Assembly (NCBI GenBank): GCA_037389465.1 | Contig: JAZARR010000187.1 | Coordinates: 1,612,001-1,676,000 of the forward strand | Reading direction: 5' to 3' | DNA: 64,000 nt | Source of the DNA: Baylisascaris procyonis | Lineage: Eukaryota; Nematoda; Chromadorea; Rhabditida; Ascarididae | In this document: in pieces, positions 13,033 to 24,707 of the stretch | Layout of the letters: each line of letters begins with the position of its first letter | Numbering within the stretch: the first letter of the stretch is position 1 | Notes under the pieces: generated by a model | What the model was told of the DNA's origin: nothing | The model's input: only the letters and a program-made list of their open reading frames with translations | Database searches by the model: none | Program-made: the position numbers and the translations under genes

Positions 13033-14221
13033 TCACCGATCCCTCTCGGATCGTCGTGAAGAATCGCGGTCGTAATCGTCCCTTCGTGAATAATCGCGAT
13101 CGCGTGACGAACGTGGAGAACGTGATCGACGTCGCCGAGGCGATCGACTGCTGCACAGTGTTTAGTTTCATTACTCATCACAGCGACTATTCACTCAATT
13201 TTGACAACCCACTGAGGAAATAATGAAATCCATCGAAATTTAAGGATAGCTCCAAATATCCTTAAATATCCCCGAAGGTGTCGTTCTGATCATCTATTTA
13301 CTTTGTCAAATAAAAAAAAATACATGGGAAAAATGACACCCCACCCAATCACCTTAGAAAGATCTAAAGCTAAGGAACTCGACCTTTGAACTGCACACTT
13401 TCAACCAAAAAGTCTTCACCGATCAATCTATATATATCATCGAAAATTAAAATCACATTGAAAGAAATACCATCTTCCTCGAATACAACACCCATACTTT
13501 CCGTCGCTTTCAATATAACGGCAAATGGATCTTCTAATAAACAACAATAAATACGGCAATTAAATGATCATCTTTAAATGCAGACATCATTCAAATTCCA
13601 TTGAATAATATAAGAGATAAATAAAGCATTATATAACATGTTTTAGTTTTTAGCACTCCGTTAAAAACTTACGTCATCGAGCACGCGAAAAATATCGAAT
13701 ACAACGCAAATGAGAGCCACCAAACTTAGAGCCGAAAAACTAAAAACAATACAGCTCACTTTCACCCTTGAATGTTTTGCCCATCTGCGCAATATTAAAC
13801 TTTAGATATTCTCATCGAATGCCGACACGAAACTTGACCTTCTAACATAAAAACAACTGCTTAAACATATACGGTTCTTTCTCAAATATTCGCTTCCCCT
13901 CACTTTTCGATAGAGGTTCCGGATGAAGCTTGGGAAGATGAACTTCATCACAGGGAAAAATCATTTCCCATTTCTTCAAACTCTTCTACCAAAATTTTAA
14001 AAACCAAAGCAATCCACTTCGGTAAGTGTTATCGCTTATTTTCGAATCTTCTCAACAAAACTCTTGCAACGGTGTTTGTACGTCTGTGGGCAAATTTATC
14101 TGCACAAATGATCGTTCGACCGGTCGACCGCCCCGTCGGTTAAAGAAGTAGACAGCAGTCCCTGAGGAGTTGGCATGATATGCGCTTATGGATTTCGCTC
14201 AACAGAGCAACCTACATATAA

Positions 14222-14252
<31 letters not shown>

Positions 14253-17200
14253 ATCTTTTATATATGGATACTTCCCTCGATGATAATTAGTCAATCTAAA
14301 AGTTAGCACAGGCGTACCTCACGACATTTTCTATTCCCTCCCTCCCCCCCCCCCCCTCGTATCAATAGATCAGCAGTTGAAATCACCACAGAGACAAATA
14401 CATTCACATACATAAATAGAGACTTTAAAATACAGATCGCAAATATTCAATGCTGTGCATTTGATCACGGCAGTCGACCGGTGAACGCAAACTTCTATGC
14501 AAATCATTTACGCACATAATTCGAATTCACCCTTCCAATGGCTCAATTTGTTAAGCACCCAGTCACCTAATGCCAAAGTTATTATTTACATATTTCTTCA
14601 TAACAACTGCCCATATTTTCCCTAACAAACTTTGAAATCGGCTCTTAAAGCTGTTGGTCAAAGGCGGAAACTTTTTGGGGAAATAATCCAATACTGGGAA
14701 AAAACGACGACAAAACTTTGTGAAATTTGTTGGGAAACCACTCGACTCCGGAAAAGAGCAATGAAATTTCTGGGAATTTTATGGTAATTCGTGGAAAAAC
14801 AAATCGATGCCATGGAAAACATTATAAAATAAACTACAAAAGCTTGAATCTTTTCCACTTAGGCATAAAATGGAAGAACATCCCTAACCTATAGCTTCCG
14901 CTTCCTCCCTCAGCAAGCTGAATGATACTTCTATCAGTAAAACTAAAAGTGGGAAAAACTCGAGATCAAGAAAGTGACAATCGTCTAGAAGATGACAAAC
15001 CTGCGTCTGCGATCCTCTCTCGAATCTCTGCCGTCTCTGTAATCCCTCGAATCCCGACTGTCCCTGTACTCTCTCGAATCCCGTATATCTCTTGAATCAC
15101 GACTGTCTCGATAATCCTTTGTGTCACGGCTATCTCGGTAGTCTCGGTCACGATCTCTCTTGTCACGTTCACTATAAAACCTCTTTTCTTAATTATCTAC
15201 ATTTGTCATTAAAAAACAATAAATGGCCATTAGGCGGCGACGCCCCTTTAAACATAGAAGGCAAGAGACGACAAATCTCTCTTTAATTTAAAAAGTTCAG
15301 CCTTTCTCAATTTCTGACAAATTCCTTCATTGTTCTTCCCTGTTGAAAAATTTAAAGCAATAACTGCCGGACGGTTTTCCTTAATCAGGTACAAAGCAAA
15401 GTAAATGCAACAGGTGCCAACAAATCCGTTCACTTGCATCACCTTCCCGCAGTGGTGGGAAAGGAAATGAGATGTAATTCATAGACAATCCTTCACGTGA
15501 TCCAAAAATAACACATCTTTTGATAAACTTTAAATCGCTGTGATATTCCCTGGTGAAAAAAATCCGGCTTCCTCCCCCCTCTTTAGTATCTGGGAGATTT
15601 TGCGCTGCAAAAGAATGACAGAAACTGTGACCTAAATATAACAACGTATTCCATACAGCATCATACTGCACCTCCTACACATTCACTAAGACGTCTTTTA
15701 AATTACTATGTTATCCTTTACAATGCACATCCTTTGATCTTCGAAGTTCTTAAAAGATAAGCGGGCCGATAATCAGAAGAACCAACCTTTTGTCCGCATC
15801 TCGCGTCAGAGGCGGTATACCACTTAGCCGTGCTTTGCGCCATGCAGCTCGACGTTCATCGATTGTTGCCTACAGCGTTACGATGAATTCAATTGGCAAA
15901 GGAAACAATAAAACGTTAAAAAGCCATAAAAATTTGCCAATAAAGTAAAATGAGAGAGAATAAATTTAAATAAACCGTAAGTTACCCGTTTTTTGATTAT
16001 TATATCACATATTCTTCCCCTAAAAAGATAGTCACACGGATTCGAAATGAATACGTGGACGGTTGCTATAGAAATAACCAATAAACGAATCTAGAAATTT
16101 TTCACGGAAAAACAAGGATCCGTAAACGATATGGATCTGTAACAAACATACACTTGGTATATCCTCAAATATTTGGTAAACTTTTAACCTTTAAATTTTA
16201 CCAAAAATACAACAAAACCACTCCACGATCCCAGCCTTTCAACTTTGACCAGCATACCACAGATGATTTGTGATGAAGGAACAAGTAAACCCAGGTAACC
16301 AAAACAGAAATGATGGATCTAGCAATTATTACTTGAATGACAGTGAATTATAAGATAACATGAAACATATCCTATCATCAACAATATGAAATAGTTTACT
16401 GCGTAACGTTATAATTAGTAGAAGTAACCGATAGAAAAGAGGTTCGCGTTATAAAACGTTGGATGACAATAGTTGGTAAAAGTAGTCGACAGAAGTTAGA
16501 TTCAGGTTATAAAACCTTTCATGGCAATGTTTCATTCCAAAATCATTGCAATATACCAATGCTGGTTGAATCATAAAAAGCTAATCCTAAAATATCATGC
16601 ACGCTAATGTTTTTGCAACAAATTTTGCATGAAATCTTTCCCTCAGATTTTACAAACTATAACCCACCTTCAGCGCTTTTGACGGAAGAAACGAAAGAAA
16701 AAGATGAAATGTTTCCTGCAGGCAATAATCCCAAAACCGCAATTGAATTAGCGCCTATTCGAACACAACGCACAGCTAATTCCCCTCACAAGTGATACGG
16801 GTAAATCACTCAAAAACCTTCCTTATTTCCGTACCGATGCATATTAAACGATTACCTTCATCTGTTCGTAACGTTCACGTATCATCTCCATACCGACATG
16901 CATTTTACCACCGTAATGATCGGCAAGACGAGTCTCATGTTCCATAATGCTTAATTGTGCACTGCACATCTCACACACTCGTAGACGCACTTGTGGAGTA
17001 TTCAACACCGTACGCATATCATTCTGAAATACATCTTACTGTATTCATGCCTGATACCCTCATCGAAACAAGAAAGTTTCAGGTTCTAGGAAGCAATCTG
17101 CGATGATACTAGGGGAACTGATCTGCTCAATAAACCGATAACCACAGTGTTATATCAGAGTTCCACTATTGCTAAGCTATAAGGTATTGGAATAGTGAAT

Positions 17201-20200
17201 AGTCAAATATTTCCACAGCTGTCACCAGATTACAATTAATACTGACTAAATCAGCCTAAATAAAAACGGTGATACGGTGATGTAACCACAAATCCAAAGA
17301 AGGAACGGTTCTCACGCTCTACAGTAGGGAAACAATGTGGAATCCAAATATGAAGATGAAATGAGCCGTGAATCCCCTTTTTCCCTGAACATGACCTCAC
17401 CACCCACCATGTTTGGGATATTCGTACCAATCATAAACGATCCCAGCAAATAATTTGGTATAAACATAATCTATATTCATAAACAAATACAGCGGTAGAA
17501 AATTGCAATGGCAAGATCGCACTTTTGGCGCCCCATCTTTCTCCTCTTCCACCCCCCCTCTTCCCCTCCTCTCAGCTACTTCAACAGATACTAAAAAAAA
17601 CATTACTTCTTCCTTCCTCTTCCTCGCATCACATGTATAATGGTTTTCTTTGCAATGCACCACTAATATATCAATGCAACCTATGCCACCTCCCATCTCT
17701 CTAATCCAATCGTTGCACATTTACACCTAAGGAACAAAAAGAAAAACAGCTGCGATTATTTCTGCAAACGCCATAAAGAATTAAATTTTTTAGCAGAACG
17801 TCCTATAGAAGAGCTGAATTATAAACACTGAATCTAAATACCTCAAGGTCTTTTTTCTTCTTCTTCAACTCTTCGATCGTCTTCGATAGTTCCATTGCCT
17901 CATCTACTTTACCCTCATTGCCTAATGCTTCCATCTTTACAATCGTCGTCCCGATCTTCTCACCAAGTTCACCAATTTTCTGAGTCTGAAAATAAAAACC
18001 GGATATGCAGCGCGACAGAAATCAATACGGCAATAAGTAGAAACCAGAAAATCCGTAAATCCACATCCCTTTTCCCCTCTCTCCCTTATAAAGGTCTAGT
18101 CAGCGGAGACTAACAATATCAAGCCTACGGACATATTAACCCTCTCATTCAAGAAGCACGTCGAGGACGGAACTTGAATAGAATATTTTTTCTACAAAAC
18201 TGTTTGAAAACAAGAAATATCGTGCAAAGTAAGCGATGCTAAATGACAAAGACCACGATAGCCAATCGAAACTAAAGAATCACACAAGCAGATTATATTC
18301 TTACTTACAAACCATCGGCAAAATATCTGCTTTCGATGAACATATGCGTAATAGCTATGGAAAGGTGAACCGGAAACAAGTTCACTGAAATCACGCTTGA
18401 GTAGCTCCTTACGTCCATTAATTACAAAAAGGAGATAAATTTCATAAAAGCTTGGGGCCGCTGATTTGCCTTATCTTACAAACTGGCTGATAAGCTGAAA
18501 ATCGAAGTCTTAAAGCCCACCCACAACGTTTCGAAAATTTTCATCCCACTTAATTTACATATTTCTATAAAAGTATTAAATAGTACTACCTTAAGAACTT
18601 CCGCCTGATCCACTTCATTCTCGCAATCTCTCTTCAACTTATCTTTAGTGCGTTCAATTTCTTTGTCCACCACACGAATCGCTTCTTCTAAACGTTCGAA
18701 TACCTGAAAAAAAAAAAAAAATTCATTTCAACATCAGCATACAAATGACTCACCATGGATTAATAGCTTTTGCGCAATCACTCCCTTCTTCTGATACTAA
18801 ATAAACTTCAATCCTGCTGATTTCTAGATATTAAAATTCAACGTGCATCGCCGGCCATTCAATCAACGTTACACATCTTCATCAATACCAAACGCCCAAC
18901 CACAACGGCGCAGTATTCCAGAATAACACTAGACAGCAGACGTTCAGCAGTTGGAAGGCTACTTAATAGTAGCTGAATGCAATCACCAATCCGATATAAT
19001 ATCAAAGCATTATATGTGTCAGCATATATCATAAACACCTGGTCAATCTGCTTCTCCTTTAGAGATCATAGTTTTTGAATTCGTTCCTTTGGTTCGAAGA
19101 TGGCCTCGTAATCTTCAAGCGTCACCTAGCGCTGAGGGAAAGAAGGATGAATGGAGGAAGGAAGTTGGCAAATGTAAATGGTCGCTTACTTTGCGGCAGA
19201 GTTCTCACTCGAACAGAAAATCAACTTGAAAACAAACAGGTTGGTAACACAAGAGTTCCCATACAATGATCCCTTCCGATCCTCGTGTCAGATTTTAAAT
19301 GTATTCGCGAAGCAGCAGCGGGTTTTAATCTGACTCCAACCTTCCCTCTCCCACCTTAACCCATCGAAATATCAGCCACTATGATCTATAAAAGTATTCC
19401 AAAGACATCGATAACCTCAATAACAAAGTTGCTAATGCATAAGATGGCGAATCCACAACTGACCAACCTTATAAGGTAATTAGTAACAGTAGATCAAAAT
19501 CGCAAAGTTTCCAGTCACTTTGGCAACCAAACGTTTCCCTCTCAGAAATAAAATTAAATCGATGAAATATTTATTCTACATACGACTTACATCAACATCG
19601 TAGAAGTGATCCTTCTCTTTCTGAGCGTTTTCATAATCCGCCTTGTGAGCGCTTTCATGCACCTGTAATAATTTCGAGCTAGTATAAGGCAGAGAATATA
19701 AATCCGGGCTTTTAAATATATTAGATACTGTATGAATGCACAGACTACGTTCAAAGTGGCTGTTAAACACATTTAAAATAAAATAAAAACATATTACTTA
19801 CAAATCTGATTATAAATGATGCTTTCTGTTGTAAATGATATCTATTTTTATCAATGTTGCAATAGTTGATCATTAATAAAAACATATCATTTAAAACATT
19901 GGTTTCTCGTGGCACGGGATTCTTTTAACTTTGGGTACCACACCAACGACTAAAGGTACATCAACGACAGATAGCTGCCCATTCTCAAATCTCAGACGTA
20001 CGATGACGACAGAAGCCCTCCTGTGTTCTAAGTATCTTCAAACCTGATTCAGAATTTACCCTTCCCTCCTTGCCTTACCTACCTGATAATCAAATAGCCT
20101 TTGCCGGGTCATTTGCGCCAGCAGCAAATATTTTAATAATGTGCAGTGATGTTGCAAGTGCAGTGAATTATTTTCTAAGAATAGAGATAATCAACTCTAA

Positions 20201-20748
20201 ACTATTTCATACAAACTTCTATCGCATCAAACAAGCAATTACGCAGCATCAGCTTTATTGTACTGCTCAACTTTCTATAAATATATCAATTGTCATGTTG
20301 CAATTTCCTGTTGAACACTGTAACACCTACGTGAAAATATATTGAACTGCTAATTAATACTGTTTGTCGAGTAATTTTTAAGGATCACTAAAGACCAAAA
20401 TTCCGGAAGGTACGGAGGACTCGAAACGACGAAGGTCGACATCCAGAAAAAGATCGGTGGCAGAATTAAGGAAGGGCTGGAATACCCAAGCGGGAGAGGG
20501 ACGGGAAATCGTAAACTACCAGTGATCATTAATAAAAGCAGGTAAAACAATAAAGACGAGAACTATACCTTGTGACAAGCGACGAATGATTCGAGACGTG
20601 TATCAGCAAGTATTTCATGTGGACAACATCCAAGTAGAAAAGCTCGGCATACAGAATGATGATTGTATGGTACCAATTGTCGACCCTCTTCCTCGGCTCG
20701 ATTTGAGCCCATCAACTGGTTGATCATGTCACGCATTTCCGCCGTCAT
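13033..20748 (-). CDS. LUC7L: LUC7-like U1 snRNP splicing factor
   Basis: LUC7 proteins sit on U1 snRNP in the nucleus and help choose 5' splice sites. Eight exons on the minus strand: 20748-20569, 19662-19591, 18703-18590, 17985-17842, 17023-16856, 15869-15787, 15171-15001, 13150-13033 (TGA). All introns are GT-AG and all phases fit, giving about 349 residues, in the family's usual range. Zinc finger 1 (CCCH) uses C34, C41 or C42, C58 and H62 (motifs LLGCCPHEIL and ACHKVHE). A charged helical region spans residues 85-170 (EELKKKKKDLE). Zinc finger 2 (C2H2) is C187, C190, H206 and H212 (VCEMCSAQL, LADHYGGKMHVG). From about residue 254 the tail is rich in RD, RS and SR repeats. The start is the first ATG after an acceptor 10 nt upstream. 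The last donor-like GGTGAGTG overlaps the stop codon, so an alternative C-terminus is possible. Confidence 0.93.
14222..14245. repeat. (TA)n microsatellite
   Basis: About 12 TA dinucleotides in the last LUC7L intron, with an interrupted extension (GTATATAA) to the right. Confidence 0.9.
14344..14356. repeat. 13-nt C homopolymer
   Basis: Uninterrupted run of C on the plus strand, that is G on the coding strand of LUC7L, inside its last intron. One of nine such runs in the window. Confidence 0.9.
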
Positions 20749-20758
20749 CTTTGTACTT

Positions 20759-20760
20759 CT
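20759..20760 (-). promoter_or_regulatory. Likely trans-splice acceptor of LUC7L
   Basis: The minus strand reads TTTTCCTTGTAG followed by a 10-nt leader and the ATG at 20748. An acceptor this close to a start codon is typical of nematode spliced-leader addition. The leader itself cannot be seen in genomic DNA. Confidence 0.55.
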
Positions 20761-21289
20761 ACAAGGAAAAGTTATCTGACAGTGGTTTAATTTTAAAAAA
20801 AGAACCGCAATGCCGATACGACAAATAACTTCAAATCGATAGACATCTCTAGACAGCGGTTTTCATAAGAATATAGATTCCTAATAATACAAAAATACAG
20901 GTAAGAGGAGGTAAACTATGCAAAATAGAGGTATAGCATCTTACTAATTAATCAAGGTATATTAAAGACGAGTACAATGATCTGATGGATTTATTTAAAT
21001 AACTAATAATATGTTCTTAATATCACAAAGGTGATATGATAATAATGCATAGGTAAAGTACAAAAGATCAATATTCAACACAACAACACCTGATTGATGC
21101 ATAAATGCAGAATAAGGCGACTAGTCAATGTCGACTTAAGACAAAGGCGACTTAAAAACAAATAAACAGGTGCAGAATAAACGTGCCAGATTCGATGCAC
21201 AAAATGTGCTTTTTGTATTTAAGCCTGCCAATGACAACCGGTTGTTGAAAACATTTCAACACGATAACGAAAAAGATTTTCCTCGGAGA

Positions 21290-21830
21290 CTGATTGAGTG
21301 TCAAGTCGTCAGCTAAAAAATTCATATCGTTGAACAGTCGCGAAACAAGTTTGACTAGTGCTCCGTGTCACTCGATATTTGTGCTGATCAAGTCTAGAAA
21401 TCCCGTCAGATAAATCTGGTAACAATAAGAGATCCAAGCCCGTGGAGATGGCGGAATCTGTTGCCGTGCTACGACTTGGACTTGTGAACGAGCCAGAAAA
21501 TAGAGGGATCTGTAGTCCTTTGGCAAAGAGTGAAGGAATCCGCGATCCTATCACGGAAGGAGACTCGTGGTCTTGCCATATACGAGTGGGATCGAAGGTC
21601 TCGGTTTTCTTCAGCGCTGGTCTTTACTTGCCCTAGAGGCAACAGATTTTTCACTCTGGTGACTAAAGGACCACGTATCCCTCATCCGATGATCGGACCA
21701 CAGACTCCGCTTTTGCGCCACTTGAGGTCATGAGTGCTCTATTCGCGACCTGACCACAGGGTTACGAAGTAGGTCGCGAAGGAGCGCCGACCAATAGTTA
21801 GGTTACTTAACGTGGTGAAAGGAAGTGACG
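21290..21830. other. GC-richer block, possible mobile-element remnant
   Basis: Base composition is visibly more balanced than the flanks, and short frames are open on both strands over the same bases. It contains a perfect 10-bp inverted repeat, TTCGCGACCT at 21742-21751 against AGGTCGCGAA at 21771-21780. I found no transposase, terminal repeats or target duplication, so origin is inferred only from composition. Confidence 0.3.
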
Positions 21831-22134
21831 GAAACTTTTGCTAAGGTTTTTTTCTGAAAAAAGTTCAGAAGGAGCACAATCTACTCGACGTGTAAAGGAG
21901 GTTTTCTGGAAGTCTGGCAGTTTCTTTTTTTTTGCAGACATCATCAACGCACAACATGATAGGCGACGCAAGAACGGCCACAGCCGTAGAATCAGTAAAA
22001 CGTTCCTCATCAATCTCCCACCTTACCGTCCTCCATCCCTCTCTCCAATCACTTCAGCCCATATGTTTTGAACATGAATGGAATCTGGCCGCCATCGTGA
22101 CAAGGAATGCGACCAAAATTTTCGTACTAGGGTG

Positions 22135-22226
22135 GGTTAGATTCATCCGGGCCAGGTCTAATCCAGACCCATTCGAGCCAGATTTAACCCATACCCACCT
22201 GGGGCAGATCTAACCTAGACCCTAAC
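22135..22226. repeat. Degenerate 20-26 bp tandem repeat
   Basis: Four diverged units, each ending in a CCA or GCA block and carrying a GGTTAGATT or GATCTAACC-like core, laid head to tail. Confidence 0.5.
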
Positions 22227-24677
22227 TATTTCGTCCAACTACCCAGCTATACAAAGGTGCTAAAAGAGAATAAACTAAAAAAAAAACAAGCAAAAGAAAC
22301 CAAATTAAACCGCACACCAACCTTACACCTGATTTAATGCCCTATGCTAAAGTGTCCAAAGCATCGATGACGCCATTCGTCGATGTGCGGCTGGCAAGCC
22401 GCCAACTAATGTCGAGAGTATCGCAATGCAATATTACATCTCAAGATCCATGGAAATTCAATGCGCGAAATTTAACAGCGTTGTTTTATAAATATGCAAA
22501 TTTTTTTCTAAAACGTTTTGTTTCCTAAGTCTTTTACCCGTTCAGGTGTGTGCAGGTAAGCATATCTGCCTGATGATTTCGGGTGGTAGATCACTGGAAC
22601 AGATCTTTTAATGATTACTTCACTCGTAAAGATCGGATTTTTTTTTTCACTCAAAAAACTATTTATTTGCATAAAGGATTTTTCGTTGAATTTTCTCCGA
22701 TGCATATCATTACTTTCTGGTTGGGTTCTAATGATTTAAACAGTATGCCACAGTATCTCTTTGAATTACTACCCCCTCTCCCATTTCGTCTCTCTTGTTT
22801 TATACCACATATTCTCTACCGTTGAGCTGTTCGCCTGAAATAAACCCCACGCAGTAAAATGCAATTAAACTTAATTAGTAATGCACTTCAAAGTTACTCA
22901 AAGGGGGTAATAATTCAAAGGGATACTGTGACAATTAGGGTTAATCCACCAGACAAAAAACAACCTTTCCCCTCCCCCCGTATCAACATCTAATAATACC
23001 AATGAAATAGAAATGTTGCTATTTTCTTTAACAAATATGTTTCTTCTATGTTTCGTTCTATCATAAGTAAATACGTATGCTTTTCCACATGAGAAAAATC
23101 AATAAAACTTTGAAAAAAGGCTGAAAAAATTAAAATAAATTGAAAATAAACTTATTTATTATTATTATTATTATTATTTACTACCTTACTATCACTGAGT
23201 TGTTATTTGCGCATAAGTTTTTCCCTCTTCGTTGACTCGTTAATTGGTTTTATTATTTGAATGCTTTCTATTATTTAATCATTTCACTATTATTGTCGCT
23301 TTGCCATTTGCGCCAATAGTTGGTTAAACGGATAGGTTGGTTTCTTTATTGCCGAAATAAGTAGAGGTTAATTAATAATTAATTTACTTGTTTATTAGAT
23401 TTATTCTGTTGCGGTTTCCTGTTCTAAAATGAAGTTATTTTAAACTATGGACAATTACTGTAAAAAAAAAACCAATTATTGAATGTAAGGAAGTACAAAC
23501 TCTTGGTTGGGTGTTGGTTGGATCCGGTTCAGGTTCCGCTTGCAACCAGAACCTTTACTGCGACCTGCTTTAACTTGTCACCATATAGGGATGGATTGAA
23601 TCCAGTTTTGTTCAGGCAACCAGGTTTTATCCATATGGGGGAGCGAAGACCCTAAAAATTTGTACTATAAAGAGCTGTGATTTCTTTGTTAGACACTTTT
23701 AAAATGTCAGTGGGCGATTATTGCGAAGTTACCGATATTGGCGACAAAATTTTGTCTTTACTAAGAGCATATTCTGATCCATAGATGGCTTGAATTCGGC
23801 GTAAGGAAGTAGGGCTAGGGAGGGGAGGGGAACGTTGAAGTGAAGGCATTTTTTCCCTTCCGATTCTTCCATACACTTCAGGGTCCTGTCTTAACATGAA
23901 ACACTCTCTTGAACGTAGGTAAATCAGAGTAATATTAGTAATCATCATCATAAAGTATTCGCTATGCAATATTCGAAGGTAGAGCGTCTACGATTTGCAT
24001 CAGAATATTAATGTTCATTGCTGAATCATCTTTATGCACTTATCACAGTTTATTTTAATCCCATTTTATAGCCATAATTTTTTATTTTAAATTCTTTATT
24101 TATTTATATATTTGTTAATTAATTAATTATTTATGTACTTATTTATTTATTTATTTATTCATTTATTTATTTTTTTTTTTTAATGTTTTCTAATTTGTTT
24201 AGTTTTCATTTCAATAAATTCCCGTCCCTAGTGCTCTTCCACCTGTTCTTACCTATCTTTCATCGGTTATTATGCGTGTAAAATGTGCACATTTAATATT
24301 TATTTCGTTAACACATACAATTCCCTTTTTTTAGGAGTGAAATATAACAAAAAGCGACACCATCACCCTTCCAACAGAGTCCTTCCAAGGTTTTGGGTGT
24401 GCTTCTACCAGTTTTATTCCTTCTTACCAAGCAATCCCTAACTTGTTCACATATAGGTCCGCCTAGATAAACGCTGTTATTTACTATACAACTCACCAAC
24501 GATAGTTGTTATCTTTCAGTGAGAAGATTTATATAAATGAAAGAGCTATGTTGGTGTTTCTCAAAACACTCGTCCGAGGGCGGAAATGAGCCAGAGACAC
24601 TTTATACGACAGAGTAGCACTTTACCGATCGGCCAATAGCACCAGTCGACCTTTGCCCTTAGTCGATAATTAATTTC

Positions 24678-24679
24678 AG
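24678..24679 (+). promoter_or_regulatory. Likely trans-splice acceptor of the paraplegin-like gene
   Basis: TTAATTTCAG ends at 24679, 28 nt before the chosen ATG at 24708. The 28-nt leader contains two in-frame upstream ATGs that form a short uORF. Confidence 0.45.
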
Positions 24680-24681
24680 GT

Positions 24682-24705
24682 ATGTTGAGAACACCAATGG
24701 TGTGA
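24682..24705 (+). other. Upstream ORF of 7 codons
   Basis: ATG at 24682, a second in-frame ATG at 24697 and TGA at 24703-24705, ending 2 nt before the main ATG at 24708. If the leader is used as inferred, ribosomes would meet it first. Confidence 0.4.
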
Positions 24706-24707
24706 AA

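Larger units (their letters stand above)
20761..24677. other. Intergenic region; no recognised gene
   Basis: Lies between the divergently arranged LUC7L (-) and paraplegin-like (+) genes, so promoters for both should be here, though no core motif stands out. It holds a GC-richer block at 21290-21830 with frames open on both strands, a degenerate 20-26 bp tandem at 22135-22226, an (ATT)n run near 23153-23177 and a (TTTA)n run near 24135-24172. Confidence 0.45.

Noticed and set aside
12721..13171. Overlapping minus-strand frames around the last LUC7L exon
   Set aside because: They are alternative frames of the confirmed last exon and its 3' flank.
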